A DNA stretch of 64,000 bases, from contig JACGCK010000002.1 of assembly GCA_014925825.1 (NCBI GenBank), forward strand, positions 62,001 through 126,000. The letters run 5' to 3'. Source of the DNA: Pholiota molesta. Taxonomy: Eukaryota; Basidiomycota; Agaricomycetes; Agaricales; Strophariaceae. Made by a program: the position numbers and the translations under genes. Below, piece after piece: positions 56,131 to 64,000 of the stretch. A model generated the notes under the pieces. That model ran no database searches and was not told the origin of the DNA. It saw only the letters and a program-made list of their open reading frames with translations. How positions within the stretch are numbered: the stretch's first letter is position 1; every line of letters begins with the position of its first letter.

Positions 56131-59100
56131 ATGCCTGAGCTCGATGTAACACCACCTCAAAACGAAGACGCTCCAAAAATTGGAAAATTGCAAGTGCGCA
56201 TATACCAAATCGACCATGTTCTGGTCCCCCCAGGCAAACTAGACAACTCTTCTCTTCCACGCGTTCCCGTCCTCAGAATCTTTGGCTCGTCTTCAACAGG
56301 TCACGCCACATGTGTACATGTTCATCAAGTGTATCCTTATTTCTATGTTGAGTATCCAGGCAAACTAGGCCCTCGTCATGGTGAGATTGATGTTTAATTC
56401 TGGTCTGCGCACTTTTAACAATGGTAAATAGTAAAACACTATATTGCAAAACTTTTTCATTCTTTAAATCATGCCGTTTCCCTCTCACTCAAGAGGAATC
56501 CACAATCTCGCAAGTCTCAATTCATCCGCGCAATTGTTTTAGTCAAAGGAGTGGATTTTTATGGCTTCCATGTGGGATATAAGCCTTTCCTCAAAATTCT
56601 AGTGGCAGATCCCACAAGCGTCAGTAGAATGGTCTCCATTTTACAATCTGGTTCTGTGATGGGAGTGCGTTTTCGTGTATTCGAAAGTCATCTCAGCTAC
56701 ACTCTCCAATTTTTGTGCGACTTCAACCTCTATGGATGCGGTCTTATCGATATTGAAGACGCGCTGGAACGGGCTCCAGAAGCACATGCAGAATCAGGTT
56801 CCTTGTCCGAGCCTAGGCAAGCCAAGTTTGATGCCTCTCCATACTTTCGGGAGTCTCGTCTCCCCCTTGAGGTCGACACCATCGCCCCGCAGATTCTTAA
56901 CAGGCATCACCTTGCCGCACGAAATCTTCACCATCGCTTGAATACATCAATACCTGATCTACCGTCAGAACCGCTCGTCCATGGTGTCCGCGAGCTCTGG
57001 GAAGATGAACGGAGCCATCGAAATGCCCTCGGACTCAACCCATCACCTGAAATGCCCTTAGATCCAAGCGAATCTTCTAGGAAGTCTGGCGGAGAATGGA
57101 TTTCCGAAGCTAGATGGTGGGACGAGATACGACAACGGATACAAAGGGGAAGAAGCGTACCAGAGCCGGCCAACCACGCTGACAATCAAAGCGACTGGGA
57201 CCCCTTCGTGATGACGACCTTCGAAAGTGTGGAAGCCATTTGGGACAAGAAATACAAAACCTGGAAACCCCCGAAAAAGGAAAATGGGACACAAGAACAA
57301 GATGGCAAAGTCCCTGAAGCAAGGCAACCTCCTGAATATTCTTTGGAATCCCAAAACGATTTCGATTCGGACGGTCAGATAGAAGTCGACATGTCTCTGC
57401 TTTCGGATCAAGAAATAGTCCGCCTAGATCAGGAAGAGAAACAGCGTTGGAACGAGGAAACATGGCGTAGCCATGCAGGGGTTGAGGACGAAGACGAGGA
57501 TGAAGACGATAATACCCTTGAAGATCTTCCACCCGACAGTCCTAAAACAGTGACTGAAGATATCGAGTTGTAATTATCCTGCGTCTTTCCTCTATTGAAC
57601 ACTATTCTAATTTCTGTTCAGACATACAGATCCCTTCAAAGAAAATGAGCAGGACTTACACGCTAACTCCCAGGAATATCGTCTTGACGAGTACGAAAAT
57701 GCCTCTTATTTCGTTGAAATACCTATTGAATTTTATTAGACCTCCGCTGCTCCCATCCTTTGAACCTCATAATCGCGAGGGATCTCCAAGTCCAATTAAG
57801 TAAGTATACGTACTCGAAATTTTGCGCTCATGTAGACTGAATCATTTCCTGATACAGATCTTACCATATTGCTCATCAAGAAATCGCTTTAGACGAACTT
57901 GATGCTCTGTATGTCATCTTCAATCTCCAAAGGCCTAGCTTATATTTTCCTTTAGAGAGTCAAGGATAGCTCCAGGAATAACATACGATATGGACATCGA
58001 ATTGACGCCCACTAAATCTACTCATACAATTGTCTCAAGCTCTGGAACAACCGCGATTGAATTTAAATCTTCACCGGAAACTGTAATACAATCGAAAGGA
58101 AATGACGTCGGACAGCCTTCTGCAATTGCACACTCTGAACAGCAACTCCAGTTAATTGTACCAATTGCGACCCCTGCTCTAAGTGCACAGCAGCGCTTGT
58201 CTCTTATCAACTCTCGTGCCATCAAGTTTTCCAAGATATTCGATAAATTCAAAACAGGATCTTCAAACCAATATATTTATTCTTTGCAGCCCCCATCTGC
58301 CAAAGATCTGACTGTGGAGTTAAAGACTCTTCAACTACCGAGCAAAATCTATCAAGCGCCATATTATTCCAAAGATGAAGACATCCCGGAATTACCAAAG
58401 GAATATGCCGGACTTATATACCGTCTTAAAGGAGGCCAAGGCATCGCTACATTGGAGGAGTGGTCCACAAGTGTATACGAACAGGAAGTCAGCATTCGAA
58501 ATCAATACTTCCACTAGAGGCGTCTGGAGTTGGCGGATGGGAGTTCGCCAGTCACCCACCTAGTGTTAGAGAAATTCGCAACTCGCTTCATTTACTTGAC
58601 GACGAATTTTTTGACCCCAAAAAAGTCGTTAAATCTCAAGTAAAAACGTTTGCTCAAAAGAATACCATCATCCCATCTCACCCAACCTTTGTCACAGATA
58701 GAAGGCCCTACTCAGGCCAATATATATGGCTTGAAAACGTCTCCTCTAAAAGATATTAAACATGCATTTCGCGAAAGAGCGAACATGTCTGTATTATCTG
58801 TGGAAATTTTTGGTGAGTCAGGATGCAGGATGATAATTACATATATTTAATGCATCCACTTCACCTTACAGTGCCCACTGAGGACGAAAAAGTACCAAAT
58901 CCGGATTCGGATGAAGTGACAGCAATCTTCTACGCATATCGCGTATCCGGGACGGATTTCATCCAAAGCGGCACTTATGTGGTTGAGGGTGTACAATTGC
59001 ACCCCAAGCGACTTGGACAACCCAATGTTAATCCTTTCCTACCGAGCTTGAGTTGCTTAATCAAGTTGTTGATCTAGTGCTGGAATTGGATCCTGATATT

Positions 59101-62100
59101 TTGACCGGATGGGAAGTCCAAAATAATTCTTGGGGATATATTCAAGCAAGAGGCGGCATACTCGGTGATAACTTGCTCGAAAATTTAACTGAGTGCGATC
59201 TAATTTTTTCTTAAGGTTTAGATATCTGCGAATTGATATCTCGAGCTCCGCTCAAATTAGGAGCATATGACGAGCAATGGGCCTTGCGCAAATCGTCCAC
59301 CTTGAGGGTTGCGGGAAGACATGTTTTCAATTTGTGGAGAGTCATGCGTTCAGAAAAGACCCTAACTATCTACTCGTTCGAGAACGTCGTGTTCGAGGTT
59401 CTGCAGCGCCGGTCTGTTTATTCCAACACTTTCCCATGTCCCATTACTGAATGGCGCTGTCGTTTTTAGAGTACCAAAGTATAGTCATAGGACTTTGACA
59501 GAATGGTACGGAAGCCCCGTTCCTGCCCATGCGTCGTACCTCTGCCAGCATATGGCCATGCGCGCTATTACCAACCTTCAGCTCCTTGAAGGGACGGAAG
59601 TGATCACAAAAACCGCGTAAGCGTCACTTCACTTTGCTTTTATGTTCCAATCTCATAAACTTCAAATTAAAGCGAATTTGCCAGAGTTTTCGGGGTTGAT
59701 TTTTTCTCGGTCCTTACTCGTGGATCTCAATTCAAAGTCGAATCATTTATGTTTAGGCTGGCAAAACCTGAAAGCTTTGTCCTAATATCACCTAGCAAAA
59801 CTGATGTACGTTCTTGTAGTCATCACAATGTTTTCCTTTTGCTGAGTTATCTTTATTGACCAGGTTGGCAAGCAAAATGGAGCCGAATGTATGCCTCTTA
59901 TCATGGAACCTGCATCTGCATTCTACTCGAGCCCGCTGCTCGTGCTTGATTTCGCATCATTATATCCATCCCTAATGATAGCTTATAACTACTGTTACTC
60001 CACCTGCCTTGGTCGAGTGGTGGACTTTAAGGGCAAGAATCGGTTCGGAATAGTCGAGGATTTGGCTATAACGCCAGAAGTCTTGGAAAAGCTCCAAGAT
60101 CATATCAATGGTGAGTGCAATTCGAAATGTATTCCCACAAGGTATTAATTTATATATTCAGTTGCACCAAACGGGATGATGTACGTAAAATCGAATGTAA
60201 GAAAAGGACTTCTCTCAAGAATGTTAATCGAGTTGCTCGACACTCGGGTAATGATCAAGCAAGCCATGAAGAGATCTGGAACGGATAAAGTAAGATATCT
60301 ATTGCTCTAACCTATTTCCTTCGCTTATCAGAAGAACCCATAGGCTCGAAAACGAATTCTTGACGCCCGTCAGATGGGTTTAAAATACATAGCAAATGTA
60401 ATCTATGGTTACACCAGTGCAAGCTTTTCGGGTCGAATGCCTGCCGTAGAAATTGCTGATAGCATTGTCCAAAGTGGCCGCGAGACGCTGGAAAAGGTAT
60501 TTCTTTCTTGGTTTGAATCATGGATGTTTGATTTAGTGAACCTTTCATCAAGGCTATCGATGTTATTGACAATAATGACAAGTGGGGAGCTAAGGTATAT
60601 TCCAGCATTTATATGCTCATGAAATTTGAGGATAGCTGACAACTGGATTACTTGGCAGGTTGTGTATGGGGATACCGATAGTGTTTTCGTGTGGGTACCT
60701 ATATTCAAGATCCATAATCCGGTCTTGACTCTGGAACGGAATTTAAACCAGGTATTTGCCCGGCAAGACCAAGGAAGAAGCTTTTGCTTTGGGACATGAA
60801 ATTGCCGACACTATTACCGCTATGAACCCAGCTCCAATCAAGCTCAAGTTTGAAAAGGTGATCCATGCTTGTTAGATGGCTCATCTGTACTAATATCATG
60901 CACTCCACAGGTTTACCTTCCTTGTGTACTTATGGCTAAGAAACGCTATGTTGGATTCAAATATGAAAACATTGATGAGAGCGAACCTATCTTCGACGCC
61001 AAAGGCATCGAAACTGTTCGGAGAGATGGTGTTCTTGCGCAACGCAAGATGGTGGAAAACTGTTTAAAGTAAGATGATTCCTCAACAATGTATTGCAGAA
61101 AGCTTATTTTCCCGTAGAATTCTTTTTAGGACTCAAGATCTCAGTAAAGTGAAGAGTTATTGTTGTAGGTCCTGGGCCAAATTACTTGAGAATAAGGTTC
61201 CTGTGCATGATTTCATATTTTCTAAGGAGGTCAAATTGGGGACCTACAGGTAAACGGCGATCAGTTTGGTTTAGTTTGTCTATACTTACTCAGTTGATGC
61301 ATAGTAACAAAGGCCCTCCGCCCCCTGGAGCTGTGATTGCAGCCAAAAAGCTGGCGTTTGATGCAAATGACGAAGCTAAATACGGTGATAGAATCCCATA
61401 TGTGATCGTCAGAAGCGCCACTGGAGCTAGATTGGTGGACAGAGCCATGGATCCATTGCGTTTTATGAACAACAGGTGATTTTCCAGCCATTATTACCAT
61501 CCATACGCCTTCTAACACCAATTGCAGCGAATTGCGTCTTGACGCGGTTTACTATATCACCAAAGTACTGATTCCTCCGCTGGAGCGAATATTCAATCTT
61601 GTTGGTGCAGACGTCAAGCACTGGTTCGATGAGATGCCGAAGATGATTGTCCAAGAAATGGTATCGCCTAGGAAGTCCAGGGGTGGTGCTTTGGCCAACG
61701 ATGTCGATATTTTATACCTCAATGGTCATTTTTCAAACACTCAATGCCTTTCGTGTGGAGAGCCAGCCTCGCAATGTGAGGATTTTCTAAATCTAATTTT
61801 ATATTCATTGACCCCGAAGATTCAGACTTATGCGACGAGTGCTGCTTGGCGAGTGAAGAGACTCTGGCTAACCTTGAATCTCGCATAAGAACTAGGCAAG
61901 AGCGGGTCAAAAATGCCCACCGTGTTTGTGTCTCTTGCACAAACATAACTGCTTCCGAGCCTATCCAATGTGAATCACTTGATTGCCAATGGTTTTACAC
62001 GAGACGCAAGGCTGAAGCCAGAATGGAACTTGTTCCTCTCCTCGCAGAAGTCTCCAGGGAGCTCGAGGATGTCCTAGAAGAAATCGAAGACGACGAGTCG

Positions 62101-62166
62101 GATGATGCTGTTTCAGGCTTTGACTTTGATGATCAGCTTGAACCCCAGTACATTGATCTGGATTAG
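56131..62166 (+). CDS. REV3: DNA polymerase zeta catalytic subunit Rev3
   Basis: B-family translesion polymerase. N-terminal domain: KLQVRIYQIDHVLVPPG, VHVHQVYPYFYVEYPG, FIRAIVLVKGVDFYGFHVGY. After an acidic middle: VGGWEFASHPPSVREIRNSL, QIEGPTQANIYGLK, LDPDILTGWEVQ, VLDFASLYPSLMIAYNYCYS (motif A, Asp 59948-59950), ARQMGLKYIANVIYGYTSAS (motif B), VVYGDTDSVFV (motif C, 60665-60682) and YVGFKYENIDESEPIFDAKG. C-terminal CysA (CLSCGEPASQYLCDECC) and CysB (CVSCTN...CESLDCQWFYTR) bind zinc and an Fe-S cluster and recruit Rev7/Pol31. Many short introns. One base appears missing in CCTTT at 59033-59037, between NVNPF and TELELLNQ; all else joins. Confidence 0.94.
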
Positions 62167-62342
62167 AATCACTAATAAATTTCGTCGGATGACGAAATGG
62201 AAGAATAAATAAATTCGAGAAACAAATGCATGGTGAATTATCTAAGTACATGAGCGTCTGAGCGGATAAAAGATATTTGGACTGTAGGGCACAAGCGTAA
62301 CAAACCTGTGGTCCGAACGTACTTAGCTGATTAGAGGCTTGA

Positions 62343-63164
62343 TTATACAGATTGGTATGCTCCAGGAGCAGAAGGTAAATCTGCTGGGGGAGCCGACTTC
62401 TGAGGTACGGCGGGTCCAGCCCTAACATTGCGAACAAAGGCATCGTCATCAACAGTCTGATATCCTTCCCGTCCACCGGAGGTAAAACCACCAGGCATTG
62501 ACCAGACTGCGGAAGGTTGACATATCGAAATTCGACTAATAAGACACACGCAGCAAATGATTGCACCTGAGAGGCACTCACCAGTAGGTCCGCCCAAATT
62601 GGCAGCTCCAAGCCCTCCAAACTGACTACCGCGTTGCCTGAGCGCATTGACAAAGGCGAGAAGTGTAGGTAGCTGTGTCGTGAAATTATATGTTCAGATG
62701 AGGGTTTTTAATGTGGAAGAGGTACGCACCTTCAAAAGGAGAAGACAAACGCTGAGAAATTTAAAGAGTCCATGTTGCTTATTTACGATCATCCATATGA
62801 TATCAAACACGGTGGATGCTCCCAAAAGGCCGGTAAACTGGATTCAAGCCACCACAGAAAGAACGGATGTATAACGGGTTTCGTCAATGCAATGCAAGGT
62901 ATCCCAGGTTGCACTCACGATTTGCAGTGACTGGCTCGCTTCTGTTGCTTCCTGTGCATAGCAGCCGAAGAGAAATATGGGAAGATTGTATGGCGGGGTA
63001 GCAGCAAGTGAAAGCAAGAATGAGAGACCCTGCAAGATACCGCGTAAGCTCATCATGAATCCCAACGAAAATATTCTTGGCCCCTCTAAAGCGTTCCAGG
63101 AATTACGACGTACCGTTCCTGCTAAGACGAGTTTGGATGGGTCTAGTGTCTGAACGAAGTCCAT
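62343..63164 (-). CDS. AGTRAP-like four-TM membrane protein
   Basis: Five exons, about 190 residues. MDFVQTLDPSKLVLAGTGLS leads into TMs: SFLLSLAATPPYNLPIFLFG, then LQIFTGLLGASTVFDIIWMI and FLSVCLLLLKLPTLLAFVNA, with a basic LRQRG end. The cytosolic tail is Gly/Pro-rich (GGFTSGGREGYQTVDDDAF; APPADLPSAPGAYQSV). TM order and the GLLGASTVFDIIWM and LLLLKLPTLL segments resemble type-1 angiotensin II receptor-associated protein. In fungi its role is unknown. Convergent with REV3; divergent from DPH7 with 226 bp between starts. Confidence 0.75.
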
Positions 63165-63390
63165 TTCCAAGCTTCCAGTTAGGATGTTGAATGGCGTGGT
63201 TTCTGAAAGAGAACGATTGGTGGTGGTCAAACGTTGACGTTGGGAAGTGTTCAACGACGTATGTACTGGCAGTACTGCCGCAGTCATGCACAACATTCGC
63301 GGCTATACGGGCCGCCCTCCACAACAACCAGTGAAATGTCCTGTAACATTGGACTACAGGAGACATATCCAGACATTCTTACAGTTACAA

Positions 63391-64000
63391 ATGCCTACCT
63401 TTGATACAGACTTCCCTGCGGATAGTCTCGAATTCTGTCCTCATGTTGATTATCAGGACATCTTTGTATGCGGAACGTACAAGCTTCTGGATCAGCCATC
63501 GAACTCCAAATCTGAAGATGATTTGTCTGCTACTTCGGAAAGCAAGGATACTGTAAATGGCCCTCAAACTCGGAGAGGGAAATGTCTCGTATTTCGCATT
63601 ACACCGAACTCGGGAGATGAATTATCTTTGTGTGTTGCATCTAGCATCTGGCTTATTCTCGTGCAATCTCAATTTTTTTATCGCTGCCTATGTCAGTCAA
63701 CAGATACAGACATTCAATCTCCCTGCGATCCTGGATATGAAGTGGTATGTCGGACTCAATCCTGGATTATAAAATCAACTCAACGAAGCGGAAAGGTGCC
63801 ACAGATCAAGCTTCACCCCGCCCACCTTAGCTATAGCCGATTCCGAAGGGAGCATTACAATCCATGAATGGAGAGAGGTCAACATTCGGCAACATATAGA
63901 TGTTCTTTGAAGATCGAGTTTTTAAAACGTTTTTGTGCAGCAATCCCTGATACAAACTAACGCCGTCCGATGTGCACCTTCCGATACCCTGGTGCTTTCC
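63391..64000 (+). CDS. DPH7: Diphthamide synthesis protein DPH7-like WD40 protein (partial at right edge)
   Basis: Diphthine methylesterase acting on eEF2. The start MPTFDTDFPADSLEFCPHVD is followed by YQDIFVCGTYKLLD, a Ser/Asp linker, RRGKCLVFRIT, then exon 2 (63697-63744) FQQIQTFNLPAILDMKW and a third exon LAIADSEGSITIHEW, a first WD40 blade. The ADSVEFCPH, DIFVCGTYKL, CLVF and AVLDMKW order is that of DPH7/Rrt2/WDR85. The splice acceptor after DMKW is not settled, and the gene continues past 64000. Confidence 0.78.

Noticed and set aside
1..64000. CRISPR arrays, bacterial operons, phage or viral genes, toxin genes
   Set aside because: No regular repeat-spacer pattern and no viral or toxin protein signature; all supported genes are intron-bearing fungal genes.

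Overview
The window is fungal nuclear DNA. Genes on both strands are split by many short introns, mostly 45-65 nt with GT-AG ends and a CTRAY-like branch site. Reading across these introns restores well-known eukaryotic proteins. A PriA/CPL1-like secreted protein, a tandem pair of family 8 polysaccharide lyases, GH16 and barwin/DPBB proteins together point to an agaricomycete basidiomycete. This is inference from gene content; I cannot name a species. I found no rRNA, tRNA, CRISPR array or intact transposon.

Layout. 1-5.8 kb holds two tandem minus-strand PL8 lyases; the first runs off the left edge. 6.8-7.7 kb is a SUR7/PalI-type four-TM protein. 8.5-14.6 kb is a plus-strand core block: MPP10 (rRNA processing), SEC9 (exocytic t-SNARE) and an SRA-domain protein. 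15.4-18.5 kb has two secreted double-psi beta-barrel proteins. 18.7-22.1 kb holds a conserved unknown gene and a wall-type Ser/Thr-rich gene diverging from a 56-bp gap, then MYG1. 23.3-27.3 kb holds a four-TM protein, an MFSD1-like transporter and RPL15. 27.7-31.1 kb has GH16 glucanase and SurE nucleotidase, convergent. 31.2-40.7 kb holds a RasGEF with an N-terminal degenerate Ras-like domain, APC4 and a bZIP factor. 41.0-48.1 kb holds GPI2/PIG-C, an SVIP-like lipid-anchored protein, a Cys-rich type I membrane protein, ARP1, RPS24 and a Tic20/DUF4870-like membrane protein. 48.4-50.7 kb has two secreted proteins. 51.9-64.0 kb holds the PP2A scaffold subunit, glucose-6-phosphate 1-epimerase, REV3, an AGTRAP-like protein and a partial DPH7.

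The genes do not form one pathway. Housekeeping genes alternate with small clusters for cell-wall and polysaccharide work (PL8 pair, DPBB pair, GH16, PriA-like). Several pairs diverge from short shared promoters: 18665-19830/19887, SurE/RasGEF, the Cys-rich protein/ARP1, RPS24/DUF4870-like, and AGTRAP-like/DPH7.

Two whole-window patterns deserve attention. First, several otherwise conserved genes need one-nucleotide corrections, mostly in short homopolymers: both PL8 copies, GH16, SurE, APC4 and REV3. The hits in APC4 and REV3 suggest assembly indels; the density in PL8 copy 2 leaves real decay possible. Second, four introns must be GC-AG for the conserved frames to join.
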